64,000 nucleotides of DNA from Myxococcales bacterium (GCA_003170275.1 PNAM01000092.1:1-64000), one strand, 5' to 3'; numbered from the stretch's first letter, positions 10,258 through 19,772 are shown. Notes: generated by a model not told the origin, from the sequence alone. Numbers and translations: made by a program.

Positions 10258-11954
10258 CAGCGCGGCTCCACCGGGCGCTTCTCGAGGATGATGAATTCGA
10301 TGCGGTTGTTCTTCAGGCGCGCCACCGGATCCTTGCTGTCGAACAGCGGCCGGTCGGGCCCGAAGCCCTGCGCCGCCAGCCGCTTGGGATCGATGCCCAG
10401 CTGCTCGACCAGCGTGCGCCGCACCAACGACGCGCGCTTGAGCGACACATCGAGGTTGTCGATCGCCGAGCCGCGGTTGTCGGTGTGCCCCTCGATGCGC
10501 ACCTTGAGGATCTCCGGGTGCAGCGTGAGCAGCCGCGCCACCACGCCGAGCGTCTTCAACGAGCGCTTGTCCAGCATGCCGGCGTCGAAGCCGATGCGCT
10601 CGCGCACGTGGATGCGATCGGCGTGCAGCTCGGCCAGCACCGGCCCCGCGTCGGGGCAGCCGTCTTCGTCGGCGTTGCCGTTGTAGACCTCGGCGTCGAA
10701 CGGGCACTTGTCGAGGCGATCGACCAGCCCGTCGCCGTCCGAGTCGATGTCCGGGCAGCCGTCGTTGTCCGGCGAGCCGGGCTGGTCGGGGCAGCGATCG
10801 ACAGGATCGGGCACGCCGTCTCCGTCGCGATCGATCGGCGGGCAGCCGTGGTTCTCCGACGGGCCGGGGGTCATCGGGCAGCCGTCGATGCGATCGACCA
10901 CGCCGTCGCCGTCCTGGTCCTCGTCGGGGCAGCCGGCGTTCTCGCGCGGGCCGGCCAGCTCCGGGCAGTGATCGCGCTCGTCGGGCACGCCGTCGTGATC
11001 GCGATCGGGGAACACCGGCAGCGGCGGAAGCGTGGCCAGCGTGGACACGCGCGCGGGCGCCTGGTAGCGCAGGCCGAAGATCACCCGCGCGTCGGGCGTG
11101 CCGTAGCCGCGCGACAAGCCGGCGCCGGCCGCCACGCTCGCCTCGAGCCCGAAGCGCGAGCGCCAGCGCGCCCCGGCCGACAGCTCCGCGGGTGCCTCGC
11201 TGGCGGTCAAGGAGCTGGTGCCGGGCAGCCCGACGCCGACGAGGCCGGTGAGCTCGGCGATCGCCTCGAAGCCGCGCGCGATCGCGACGAAGCCGGCCGC
11301 GCCATACGCGATCTGGTGCGTGACTGCGAGATCGGTGTAGGTGCGCGTCGAGCGCAGCACCGCGCCGAAGTTGATCGCCGCGCCGGCGCGAGGGTTCCGC
11401 CACTCGACCACCAGCCGCGGATAGCCCGACAGCCCGTCCTGCCCGAGGAAGCTGGTCGAGTCGCCGGTCGGCAGGCGCAGCCCGGCGATCACGGTGAAGG
11501 CGATGCGGTTGTGCGCGGGTAGCGTGAGCGTGTACGCGCGCACCTTGAGATCGATGCGCAGATCGCCGACGCCGGCCGCGTTCAGCCCGCCCGGCACCAT
11601 GGCCACCGAGTTGTCGGTCGACTGCGAGGGCACGAACGGCAGATCGACGCCCAGCTCCAGGCGCTCGTACAGCCCGAAGCTGCCGGTCAGATCGAGCGCG
11701 AACTGGCCGCCGATCACCTCGCTCACCACCTGGCCGCTCGCATCGCGCAGCACCAGCACGCGGTGCGCATAGGTGGCGAACAGCCCCGCGGAGTAGCCGA
11801 CGTGCGGTACGGTGAACGCGCCGTCGACCGACAGATAGCCGTTGCCGGTGTCGCTGGGATGGAACTGATCGGCCTCGAACGACGCCGGGCCGGCGAGCGC
11901 GGGGGTGCACGCGAGCGCGACAGCCAACCACGTGACCAGACGGAGGCGATTCAT
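10257..11954 (-). CDS. OmpA-family protein with thrombospondin type 3 repeats
   Basis: A 565-residue outer-membrane protein. Residues 1-22 are a Sec signal peptide (MNRLRLVTWLAVALACTPALAG). Residues about 25-315 are Gly/aromatic-rich and fit a beta-barrel. Residues about 318-438 hold five or so calcium-type TSP3 repeats (DRDHDGVPD, DQDGDGVVD, DRDGDGVPD, DSDGDGLVD) joined by Cys-containing CP..PG segments. Residues about 450-560 form an OmpA C-terminal peptidoglycan-binding domain with GHTDNRG and NNRIEF. It should link the outer membrane to the cell wall. I chose the ATG at 11954 because it begins the signal peptide and overlaps the upstream TGA as ATGA. Confidence 0.92.
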   Translation of the reverse strand: MNRLRLVTWLAVALACTPALAGPASFEADQFHPSDTGNGYLSVDGAFTVPHVGYSAGLFATYAHRVLVLRDASGQVVSEVIGGQFALDLTGSFGLYERLELGVDLPFVPSQSTDNSVAMVPGGLNAAGVGDLRIDLKVRAYTLTLPAHNRIAFTVIAGLRLPTGDSTSFLGQDGLSGYPRLVVEWRNPRAGAAINFGAVLRSTRTYTDLAVTHQIAYGAAGFVAIARGFEAIAELTGLVGVGLPGTSSLTASEAPAELSAGARWRSRFGLEASVAAGAGLSRGYGTPDARVIFGLRYQAPARVSTLATLPPLPVFPDRDHDGVPDERDHCPELAGPRENAGCPDEDQDGDGVVDRIDGCPMTPGPSENHGCPPIDRDGDGVPDPVDRCPDQPGSPDNDGCPDIDSDGDGLVDRLDKCPFDAEVYNGNADEDGCPDAGPVLAELHADRIHVRERIGFDAGMLDKRSLKTLGVVARLLTLHPEILKVRIEGHTDNRGSAIDNLDVSLKRASLVRRTLVEQLGIDPKRLAAQGFGPDRPLFDSKDPVARLKNNRIEFIILEKRPVEPR

Positions 11955-14887
11955 GCGCGGCGGATACGTCGACGGAATGCGAGGAGGAGCACGATCGCCG
12001 CGGCGATCCACAGGCCGCTCGCCGGCTCACCGCCCCCGCCCGCGAAGCAACCGCCTCCGCCGGTGAGCGACAGCGGGAGCGCGGCGTCTGGGAGCGACAG
12101 ATCGGGAGTCGCCAGATCGATCGCGGCGAGATCAGGCGTCGCCAGATCGGGCGTGCCCAGATCGGGCACGGTGAGATCGAGCGGCGCGACCATGTCCTCC
12201 GGCGCGGTCATGTCCACGCCGCCGTCGCCGCAGAGGATGACCATCGTGCCGCAGGTATTGTTGGTGCACGTGTTGGCCAGGCACGGGTTCGACTGCGCGG
12301 GACAATCCGCCGGCGCGTTGCAGCAGCCGAGCACGCCGGCCTTGCCGGAGAAGACGCAGCGGTTGGCGGTGCATGCGACGTTCTGACACACGTTCGCGCC
12401 GCAGGTCGCGGCGGCGTTGCAGCAGCCGGGGCCGCCCGTCGACACGTAACCGCACGCCGACGAGGCGCACAGCGTGACCTGACAGGCGTTGGTCGGCGCG
12501 GGGCAGACCGAGCCGCACATGTTGCAGTTGACCGGATCCGACGAGGTGGTGGTCTCGCAGCCGTTGTCGGGCGCGGGGGACACGGGGCGCGAGCAGTTGC
12601 CGAACCCGGTGAGGCAGCTCGAGGTGCACACGCCGATCGAGCAGGTGACCGCCGCGGTCTCGGTGTTGTCGCAGGCGCGGCCGCAGCCGCCGCAGTTGCT
12701 GGTCGACAACATCAGATCGGTCTCGCAGCCATCGTCGGCGCCCGGCGCGGCGGGGCGGGTGCAATTGCCGAGGCCGGCGTTGCAGGTCGAGGTGCACAGG
12801 CTCGCGGCGCACGCCGTGGCGGCGACGCCCACCGCCGAGCACGCGCGCACGCAGCTGCCGCAATGGAGCGGATCGTTGGTGAGGTTGGTCTCGCACCCGT
12901 CGGTGTTGGCGCCGGCTCTCGCGCAGTCGCCGAAGCCCGCGGTGCAGGTGTAGGAGCAGCTGGTGCCGTTGCAGCTGGCGGCGCTCGCGTTGGTCGGGTT
13001 GCATACGTTGCCGCAGCCGCCGCAGTTGGCGAGACCGGAGAGGTTGGTCTCGCACCCGTCGGTGTTGGCGCCGGCCTTGAGGCAGTCGGCGAACCCGGAG
13101 TTGCAGCTGTACGCGCACACTGAAACCACGCAGCTCGGCGCGCTGGCGTTGGCCGGGTTGCACACCACGCCGCAGCCGCTGCAGTTCGACGGGTCGCTCG
13201 AGGTGGAGACCTCGCAGCCGTCGTCGGCCGTGGGGAAGGCCGGCCGCGCGCAGTTGCCGTGACCCGCCACGCACGCCGAGGTGCACAGGCCGCCTGAGCA
13301 GGTTGGCGCGCCCGACACGCTCGCGTTCGAGCAGGCGCGGCCGCAGCCGCCGCAGTTGCCCGCCGAGCTGGCCAGGTTCACCTCGCATCCGTCGTCGGCG
13401 GCGGGCGCGACCGGCTGGCTGCAGTTGCCGAACGTGCCCGAGCAGGTCGACGTGCACAGGCCGCTGGTGCACGACGCCGCGCTCACGTTGGCGAGCGAGC
13501 AGGCGCGCCCGCAGGTGCCGCAGTTGGCGGTGGCGCTGCTCAAGTTGACTTCGCAGCCGTCGTCGAGCGCCGGCGCCGCCGGATGGCTGCAGTTGCCGAA
13601 CGTGCCCGAGCAGGTCGACGTGCACAGGCCGCCGGTGCACGCGGCTACGCTGACGTTGCTCAGCGAGCAGGTGCGCCCGCAGGCGCCGCAGTTGCCGGTC
13701 GAGTTGAGATCGGTCTCGCAGCCGTCGTCGGCGGTGGGCGCGGCCGGCTGCGTGCAATTGCCGAAGCCGGCCGAGCAGGCCGAGTTGCACAGGCCGCCCG
13801 CGCACGACGGCGCCGGCGCGTTGTTCGCCGAGCAGCCGCGGCCGCACGCGCCGCAGTTGGTGCTCGAGGTGGTGAGATCGACCTCGCAGCCGTCGTCGGG
13901 CGCGGGCGCGACCGGCTGGCTGCAGTTGCCGAAGCCCACCGCGCAGCTCGAGGTGCACACGCCCGCGGCGCAGCTACGGACGGCGGTGTTGGTCGAGGAG
14001 CAGCCGCGCCCGCACGCGCCGCAGCTCGCGGTGGTGTTGGTCGAGCTCTCGCAGCCGTCGGTGTTGGCGCCGACCTTGATGCAGTCGCCGAAGCCCGGGT
14101 TGCAGGTGTACGAGCAGCTGGTGCCGTCACACGCCGGCGCGCTCGCGTTGACCGCGTTGCACACGTTGCCGCAGCCGCCGCAGTTGGAGAGGCCGGTGAG
14201 ATCGGTCTCGCAGCCGTTGGTGTCGGGCGCGGTGGTGACGCAGTCGCCGTGCCCGGCCTTGCACGAGCTGTAGCTGCACGCGCCGCTGGTGCAGGTGGCG
14301 CCGTTGGAGTTGGTGGAGTCGCACTGCGCGGCGGTGCAGCACTCGGCGTTGGGGATGCAGCCGCGCGCGTCGCAGTACTTGGTGCCGGCGCCGCAGGTGC
14401 ACGTGTTGGCGACGCAGGTGGCGGTGCCGGTGCAGTCGCTGATGGCGTTGCAGCAGGCGACGTTGCCGGCCTTGGCGATGTAGGTGCACGTGGCGGCGTC
14501 GCAGGTCGGCGATTGCTGGCAGGCGTTCGGCGCCGCGCAGTCGCCCGGCGCGGTGCAGCAGCCGCCGCCGGCCAGCGGGGTGTTCGAGCACGCCCCGAGC
14601 GCGCACAGATCGAGCGTGCACGCGTTGCCGTCGTCGCACGCGCCGGCCTGCAGGGTGCAGTCGCAGGCCGGGTCGGGCGTCACCACGCACGCGTGGTTGG
14701 TGCACGCGGTCAGCTCGCAGGCGCCCGGCGCGGCAGCACAGTCGCCGACCGCCGCGCACGAAGCGAGCCCTTGCCGAAGCGGCGCGGCGCCGGACGGATC
14801 GTGCGCAGAGCTGCGGCATCCCGCGAGGCAGATCGCGAATACGAGAGCTAAGCCAGGCTTCAATACAACCCTCCGAGGCACCCTCAT
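11951..14887 (-). CDS. Cys-repeat lipoprotein with MYXO-CTERM-like tail
   Basis: A 978-residue surface protein. The N-terminus is a lipoprotein signal (LALVFAICLAGC). The body carries Cys-rich segments and then about ten copies of the same 53-57 residue module as in the protein at 988-3666 (NCGGCGRAC, GFGNC, DDGCE). A linker repeats TPDLA/IDLA units (about residues 905-940). The extreme C-terminus is Gly-rich with one Cys, then a hydrophobic helix and an Arg cluster (RRRIRR), the layout of MYXO-CTERM sorting signals. The ATG at 14887 has no Shine-Dalgarno; a TTG at 14863, eight codons in, has a good GGAGGG six bases upstream and gives a cleaner lipoprotein signal, so it may be the real start. 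First gene of an ATGA-coupled operon with the OmpA and aminotransferase genes. Confidence 0.87.
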   Translation of the reverse strand: MRVPRRVVLKPGLALVFAICLAGCRSSAHDPSGAAPLRQGLASCAAVGDCAAAPGACELTACTNHACVVTPDPACDCTLQAGACDDGNACTLDLCALGACSNTPLAGGGCCTAPGDCAAPNACQQSPTCDAATCTYIAKAGNVACCNAISDCTGTATCVANTCTCGAGTKYCDARGCIPNAECCTAAQCDSTNSNGATCTSGACSYSSCKAGHGDCVTTAPDTNGCETDLTGLSNCGGCGNVCNAVNASAPACDGTSCSYTCNPGFGDCIKVGANTDGCESSTNTTASCGACGRGCSSTNTAVRSCAAGVCTSSCAVGFGNCSQPVAPAPDDGCEVDLTTSSTNCGACGRGCSANNAPAPSCAGGLCNSACSAGFGNCTQPAAPTADDGCETDLNSTGNCGACGRTCSLSNVSVAACTGGLCTSTCSGTFGNCSHPAAPALDDGCEVNLSSATANCGTCGRACSLANVSAASCTSGLCTSTCSGTFGNCSQPVAPAADDGCEVNLASSAGNCGGCGRACSNASVSGAPTCSGGLCTSACVAGHGNCARPAFPTADDGCEVSTSSDPSNCSGCGVVCNPANASAPSCVVSVCAYSCNSGFADCLKAGANTDGCETNLSGLANCGGCGNVCNPTNASAASCNGTSCSYTCTAGFGDCARAGANTDGCETNLTNDPLHCGSCVRACSAVGVAATACAASLCTSTCNAGLGNCTRPAAPGADDGCETDLMLSTSNCGGCGRACDNTETAAVTCSIGVCTSSCLTGFGNCSRPVSPAPDNGCETTTSSDPVNCNMCGSVCPAPTNACQVTLCASSACGYVSTGGPGCCNAAATCGANVCQNVACTANRCVFSGKAGVLGCCNAPADCPAQSNPCLANTCTNNTCGTMVILCGDGGVDMTAPEDMVAPLDLTVPDLGTPDLATPDLAAIDLATPDLSLPDAALPLSLTGGGGCFAGGGGEPASGLWIAAAIVLLLAFRRRIRRA
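12524..14182 (-). repeat. Tandem 159-171 bp coding repeats
   Basis: The Asn-Cys landmark recurs at 12524, 12692, 12860, 13022, 13181, 13352, 13520, 13688, 13853, 14021 and 14180, spacings of 159 to 171 bases. The units are more diverged in length than those at 1840-3195 but encode the same Cys module. This points to a shared domain family expanded separately in the two genes. Confidence 0.8.
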
Positions 14888-14902
14888 CGTACCATAGCTG
14901 CC

Positions 14903-14932
14903 TTGACGCCGCGCGTCGCCGGCCCGTACGCT
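14903..14932 (+). promoter_or_regulatory. Promoter of the tldD-like gene
   Basis: A -35 TTGACG (14903-14908), an 18-base spacer and a -10 TACGCT (14927-14932). The ATG at 14942 lies 9 bases downstream, so the mRNA would be nearly leaderless. The promoter also argues against the in-frame TTG at 14903 as a start, since that codon is part of the -35. Confidence 0.55.
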
Positions 14933-14941
14933 CCCGTCGAG

Positions 14942-16417
14942 ATGATCGCCCTTCCGCTCCTCGACGACGCGGTGTTGCGGCTGCGCAAGAGCGGCGCCGC
15001 GTATGCGGATGTGCGACACATCGAGGACGAGCGCGAGCACTTGTCGGTGCGCGACCAGCGCGTGGAGCGCATGTACCGCGCCACCAGCGAAGGCTTCGGC
15101 GTGCGGGTAGTGGTCGACGGGGCGTGGGGCTTTGCGGCGCGCCGCGGTCACCAGCCGGCCGCGCTGCAGGCGGCGTGCGCCGAAGCGCTGGCGGTGGCGC
15201 GCGCGGCGGCGGCGCTGTCGCGCGCGGGGGCCGGCGCGGGCGTGCGGCTCGCCGACGAGGAGGCGCAGCGCGGGCACTACGCCACGCCGGTGCTCGAGGA
15301 TCCGTTCGAGGTGCCGGTCAGCGAAAAGCTGGCGCTGCTCACCTCGGTCACGCGCGAGCTGAGCGTGCGCGGCGGGGCCAGCGCGCGCTCGGCCTCGGCG
15401 CACCTGAGCGCGCGCCGCCAGCGCAAGTCGCTCGCCACCTCCGACGGCACCGCGGTCACGCAAGAGCTGGTCTACACCGGCTGCGGGCTCAAGCTGATGG
15501 TGGAAGGCGACGGCCAGGTGCAGCATCGCTCGTACCCGATGGAGCTCGACGGCGGCGTCGCGGCCGGCGGGTTCGAGGTGGTGCGGCGCTTCGATCTGTT
15601 GGGCGCGGTGCCACGCGTGGCCGACGAGGCGCTCGCCCTCTTGCGTGCGCCGCCCTGCCCCGCCGGATCGACCAGCGTGATCCTCGATACGCCGCAGCTC
15701 GCGCTGCAGATCCACGAGTCGTGCGGCCATCCGACCGAGGCCGATCGCGCGTTCGGCGAAGAGGTCTCGCTGGCCGGCGCCAGCTTCCTGGTCCCCGAGA
15801 AGCTCGGGCGCTTTCGCTACGGCTCGTCGCACGTCAACCTGACCGCCGACGCGCTCACGCCGGGCGGGCTCGGCACCTTCGGCTGGGACGACGAGGGCGT
15901 GGCGGCGCGCAAGACCCCGCTGGTGGCGCGCGGCCAGTTCGTCGGTTACCTGACCTCGCGCGAGACCGCGGCGCGGCTCGGCCTGCCGCGCTCGGGAGGC
16001 TGCGTGCGCGCCGAGGCGTGGAACCGTTTCCCGATCGTGCGCATGATCAACGTGTCGCTCGAGCCGGATCCGAACGGCCCGTCGCTGGAAGAGCTGGTAG
16101 CCGACACCGCCGACGGCGTGCTGTTCGGCTCGAACAAGAGCTGGTCAATCGACGATCTGCGCCTCAACTTTCAGTTCGGCTGCGAGATCGCGTGGGAGAT
16201 CAAGCGCGGCAAGCGGACGCGCGTGCTGCGCAACCCGATGTACGGCGGCTCGACGCCGCGCTTCTGGGGCGGCTGCGACGCGGTCGGGCGGCCGGACGCG
16301 TTCCGCATGTGGGGGTTCGTGAGCTGCGGCAAGGGCGACCCGATGCAGCTGATGGCGGTCGGTCACGGCTGCCCGCCGGCGCGCTTTGCCGGCGTGACGG
16401 TCGGGAGCGGCACGTGA
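14942..16417 (+). CDS. tldD: TldD-family metalloprotease
   Basis: A 491-residue protein of the TldD/PmbA family. The zinc motif HExxxH is seen as H258-E259-S-C-G-H263, followed by the conserved PTEADR. The C-terminal part has the family's ELVADTADGVLF and MYGGSTPRFWGGCDAVG blocks. In known systems TldD and TldE form a heterodimer in which TldD provides the zinc site and degrades unfolded peptides, for example in maturation of modified peptides or antitoxin turnover. The partner follows at once with a GTGA overlap. The ATG at 14942 fits both the family N-terminus and the promoter position. No obvious small precursor peptide gene was found next to it. Confidence 0.92.
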   Translation: MIALPLLDDAVLRLRKSGAAYADVRHIEDEREHLSVRDQRVERMYRATSEGFGVRVVVDGAWGFAARRGHQPAALQAACAEALAVARAAAALSRAGAGAGVRLADEEAQRGHYATPVLEDPFEVPVSEKLALLTSVTRELSVRGGASARSASAHLSARRQRKSLATSDGTAVTQELVYTGCGLKLMVEGDGQVQHRSYPMELDGGVAAGGFEVVRRFDLLGAVPRVADEALALLRAPPCPAGSTSVILDTPQLALQIHESCGHPTEADRAFGEEVSLAGASFLVPEKLGRFRYGSSHVNLTADALTPGGLGTFGWDDEGVAARKTPLVARGQFVGYLTSRETAARLGLPRSGGCVRAEAWNRFPIVRMINVSLEPDPNGPSLEELVADTADGVLFGSNKSWSIDDLRLNFQFGCEIAWEIKRGKRTRVLRNPMYGGSTPRFWGGCDAVGRPDAFRMWGFVSCGKGDPMQLMAVGHGCPPARFAGVTVGSGT

Positions 16418-17778
16418 CCGAAGCCGAGCTGCTCGAGGCGCTCGAAGCGGCGCTGCGGGTCTCGGACGGCGAGGTCGAGCTGTCGGCGCAGGCGGGCCGG
16501 CAGGGGACCACGCGCTTTGCCGGATCGCGGGTCACGCAGACCGGCGACGTGGAAGACGTGACCGTGCAGGCGCGCGTCCGGCAGGGCGCGAGCGTGGGCG
16601 CGGCGCGCACCAATGCGCTCGACGCGGACTCGATCGCGCGCACGATCGCGCAGGCGCGCGCTCAAGCGCAGGCGCAAGCGAGCGTGGCCGGCGCGCAGAG
16701 CGGGACCGGGTTCCCTGGATTTGCGGACGGGGGCGCGGCGGCGACGGCCGTGCCGAGCTCGTTCGACGAGGCCACCGCGGTCGCCGACGCGAGCGCACGC
16801 GCGGCGCTGGTCGAGCCGGCGTTCCGCGCAGCGACGCGCGCAGGGCTTAGCGCGGCCGGCCTGGCGGTGCTCACCGACAGCACCCTCGCGGTGGCCACGC
16901 GCGCCGGCTGCCGCCGAAGCTTTCGCTCGACGGCCGCGCGGCTCGACGTGATCGCCGCGGACGGCAACGCGTCCGCGCGGGCCTCGCGTTGCGCGACCGC
17001 GATCGCGAACCTGCCCGCCGCCGAGGTCGCCGCCGAAGCGTGCGAGGGCGCGCTGCGCGGACGCGATCCGATCGAGCTCCCGCCCGGCGCCTACGACGTG
17101 ATCCTCGAGCCCGCCGCGGTCGCCGAGGTGCTCGAATGGCTGGCGCTCACCAGCTTCGGCGCGCGCGCGATCGAAGAGGGCTCGTCGTGCCTGGCCGGCC
17201 GCCTGGGCCAGCGCATCACCGGCCCGATCACCATCTACGACGACGCGCTGTCGGGCGACGGGGGCTGCCCGACACTGCCGTTCGACGCCGAGGGCACCCC
17301 CACGCGCAAGGTGTCGTTCCTCTCGGGCGGCGTCGCGGGCGGACCGGTGTACGACCGCGCCTCGGCCGCGCGCGCCGGGGTCGAGCCCACCGGCCATTCC
17401 CCGCCGCTCGCCGACGACCTCTTCGACGGCGGCGCGGTGCCCACCCATTTGCACATCGCTCCCGGCCCCGACGACACCGACGCGCTGCTCGCGCGCGTCG
17501 AACGCGGTCTGTGGGTGACGCGCTTCCACTACGTCAACGGCCTGCTCGATACGCGGCGCGCGCTCATGACCGGCATGACCCGCGACGGCCTCCACCTGAT
17601 CGAAAACGGCAAACGCACGCGCCCGGTCCGCAACCTGCGCTGGACCGAATCGGTGCTCGACGCGTTCACCCGCCTCGCCGGCACCACCCGCACCCGCCAG
17701 CTGATCGCCGCCGGACTCAGCGACTCGGTCTTCGTCTGCCCCACGCTGCTCCTGCGCGCCTGGACCTTCACGGGCTAG
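16414..17778 (+). CDS. pmbA: TldE/PmbA-family protein, partner of TldD
   Basis: A 454-residue TldE-type subunit. It lacks the HExxxH zinc site, as is normal for the TldE partner, and keeps the family C-terminus with THLHIAPG, FHYVNGLLDTRR and GMTRDGLHLIENG. The GTG start overlaps the upstream TGA as GTGA, so the two subunits are probably made in equal amounts. Residues about 75-110 are rich in Ala/Gln/Arg (an AQAQAQ run), a low-complexity insertion. Acts in the cytoplasm with TldD. Confidence 0.88.
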   Translation: MTEAELLEALEAALRVSDGEVELSAQAGRQGTTRFAGSRVTQTGDVEDVTVQARVRQGASVGAARTNALDADSIARTIAQARAQAQAQASVAGAQSGTGFPGFADGGAAATAVPSSFDEATAVADASARAALVEPAFRAATRAGLSAAGLAVLTDSTLAVATRAGCRRSFRSTAARLDVIAADGNASARASRCATAIANLPAAEVAAEACEGALRGRDPIELPPGAYDVILEPAAVAEVLEWLALTSFGARAIEEGSSCLAGRLGQRITGPITIYDDALSGDGGCPTLPFDAEGTPTRKVSFLSGGVAGGPVYDRASAARAGVEPTGHSPPLADDLFDGGAVPTHLHIAPGPDDTDALLARVERGLWVTRFHYVNGLLDTRRALMTGMTRDGLHLIENGKRTRPVRNLRWTESVLDAFTRLAGTTRTRQLIAAGLSDSVFVCPTLLLRAWTFTG

Positions 17779-17852
17779 TCCCTGATTTCGCGCACTTGCA
17801 GACGGGTGGCACGAATGCAGAGGGGCGGCTATCCTTGAACGACCAGCCGCGA

Positions 17853-19772
17853 ATGCGTCCGCTTCCTTCTATGGTGGGTCCGTTGCTCGAGTCGGTGCGC
17901 CGGCGGGTGCGGCTACAGGCGGCCATGGAGGGGGCGACGTCGGCGGCGGTGCTGGCGGCGGCGGCGGCGGCGGTCGCGATCTATTTGTGGCGGCTGGGCG
18001 TGGTGTCGCGCCACGGGCTTTCGGTGGCGCTGCTGGTCGGGGCGTCGGTGATCGTGGCCGGCGGGGTGTGGCGGGCCGTGCGGCGGATCCCGCTCCAGCG
18101 CGCCGCCAAGCTGATCGATCGCACGCACACGCTGCACGATCGCTTGGGATCGGCGCTGGCGTTTTCGGGGGAGCCGGCGCCGACCGCGTTCATGGACGCG
18201 GCGATCGCCGATGCGGGCGAAGCGGCGCGTCTGGTCGACGTGCGAAGAGCGGCGCCGTTTTCGCGACCGCGATCGCTCGGACCGGCGCTGCTGGTGGCGA
18301 CGGTGGCGGCGATCGTGGCAATGCTGCATTTTCCCGCGCGCGCAGTGGTGGTGATCGTGACGCCGCCGGGCGCGCCGCGCCTGGTGGTGGATCCGGAGCT
18401 GCTGCAGCCGGAGCGCGACGCCGTGCAGCAGCTAGAGCAAGACGCGATCGACTCGGGCGACCAGCAGACCAAGGCGCTGGCGAACGATCTCAAGAAGCTG
18501 CTCGATCAGCTCGACGATCAGCAGCTCACGCGCAAGCAGGTGTTCGACAAGCTGGCCGAGATCGAGAAGAAGCTGCAGGCCAACGACGGCGACTTCGAGG
18601 AGCTCAAGAAGCAGCTCAAGAAGGCGGGCGCCGAGCTGTCCAAGGACAAGCTCACGCGCGAGACCGGTGACGCGCTGGTCAAAGAAGATCTGCAGAAGGC
18701 GCGCGAGGAGCTGGAGAAGCTGGCCGAAGACGCGCAAAAGCTCGACGAGAAGAAGCGCGAGGAGCTGGCGCAATCGCTCGAGCGCACCGCCAAGCAGCAG
18801 CCGGAGAAGTCCGCCGAGGACAAGCAGCGCGAGCAGCGCGAGAAGCAGCTCAAGGAAGAAGAGCGCAAGCTGAAGAAGGAGCTGGCCGAGAAGCCCAACG
18901 ACAAGGAGCTCGAGCGGCGGCTGCAGCGCAACCAGCGCGAGCTGGAAAAGATGGAGCGCGAAAAAGATCAGCACGCCGAGCAGAAGCGGCAGCTCGAACG
19001 GCTGCAGCGCGACCTGCAGAAGGCGGCCGAGCAGCTGCGGCAGAAGCTCTCGCCCCAGGCCGCCGAGGCGCTGCGCCGCGCCGCGCAGCAGATGGGGCAG
19101 ATGCAGGACGAGATCCGCAAGCTGGGCAATTCGGGAAAGGCGCAGATGCAGATCGCCGAGCTGAAAGAGATGCTGCGGCGCGCGGGCACCTCGCAACAGC
19201 CGGGCGAAAACGGCAACCCGTCGAAGGGCTCGGCCAGCATGGGCGAGCAGCGCGGCGACCAGGGCCAGGGCCAGGGAAACAACGGCAAGGGCAAGAACGG
19301 CAAGAACGGTCAGGGCGGCGAGAAATCCCTCGCGCGCGACTTCAACAATCGCGCGGGCGGCGACAAGGTGCTGATCCTCGGCGACAAGGGCGGCGACGGC
19401 AACGTGATCCTGCCGCTGCCCGGCAACGGCGGCGGCGGCCCGCCCCCCGGCGACGGCAAGGGCGGCGGCCAGGGCGACAAGCTGCCGGGCGACGGCATCG
19501 GCGATCAGCACGACCCGCACGTGATGGGCGATCCCACCAAGCTGGCGTCCAAGCGCGTCGAGTCCAAGGTGACCGGCAAGGAAGGCGCCGGCCCGTCGAA
19601 GTCCGAGACCATCATGGGCTCGGCCGAGAAGGGCTTCGCCTCGCGCAACTACCGGCGCGTCTACTCCGACTACTCCTCGGTGGTCGAAGAGGTCATGTCG
19701 AAGGAGCGCGTCCCGCCCGGCTATCGCTACTACATAAAGCGCTACTTCCAGCTCATCAAGCCGCGCGACTGA
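17853..19772 (+). CDS. Membrane-anchored coiled-coil protein, DUF4175-like
   Basis: A 639-residue protein. Two to three N-terminal membrane helices (about residues 22-45, 50-70 and 150-168) are followed by a very long charged coiled coil (about 195-430) rich in Lys, Glu and Gln. A Gly/Asn/Lys-rich low-complexity region (about 450-560) precedes a conserved tail (NYRRVYSDYSSVVEEV). The order is typical of DUF4175-like proteins found beside MoxR/vWA operons of Deltaproteobacteria and Myxococcota. The tail resembles the segment that precedes vWA-type proteins. The ATG at 17853 is preferred; a TTG at 17835 and an ATG at 17871 are alternatives. It probably belongs to one transcription unit with the downstream genes and may assemble envelope complexes, by inference from context. 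Confidence 0.75.
   Translation: MRPLPSMVGPLLESVRRRVRLQAAMEGATSAAVLAAAAAAVAIYLWRLGVVSRHGLSVALLVGASVIVAGGVWRAVRRIPLQRAAKLIDRTHTLHDRLGSALAFSGEPAPTAFMDAAIADAGEAARLVDVRRAAPFSRPRSLGPALLVATVAAIVAMLHFPARAVVVIVTPPGAPRLVVDPELLQPERDAVQQLEQDAIDSGDQQTKALANDLKKLLDQLDDQQLTRKQVFDKLAEIEKKLQANDGDFEELKKQLKKAGAELSKDKLTRETGDALVKEDLQKAREELEKLAEDAQKLDEKKREELAQSLERTAKQQPEKSAEDKQREQREKQLKEEERKLKKELAEKPNDKELERRLQRNQRELEKMEREKDQHAEQKRQLERLQRDLQKAAEQLRQKLSPQAAEALRRAAQQMGQMQDEIRKLGNSGKAQMQIAELKEMLRRAGTSQQPGENGNPSKGSASMGEQRGDQGQGQGNNGKGKNGKNGQGGEKSLARDFNNRAGGDKVLILGDKGGDGNVILPLPGNGGGGPPPGDGKGGGQGDKLPGDGIGDQHDPHVMGDPTKLASKRVESKVTGKEGAGPSKSETIMGSAEKGFASRNYRRVYSDYSSVVEEVMSKERVPPGYRYYIKRYFQLIKPRD

Noticed and set aside
14903-14941. 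Upstream TTG start for the tldD-like gene
   Set aside because: The TTG is part of a good -35 element and the extra 13 residues do not fit the family N-terminus.
17807-17822. TGGCAC resembling a sigma-54 -24 element before the coiled-coil gene
   Set aside because: The -12 TTGC part is not at the proper distance.
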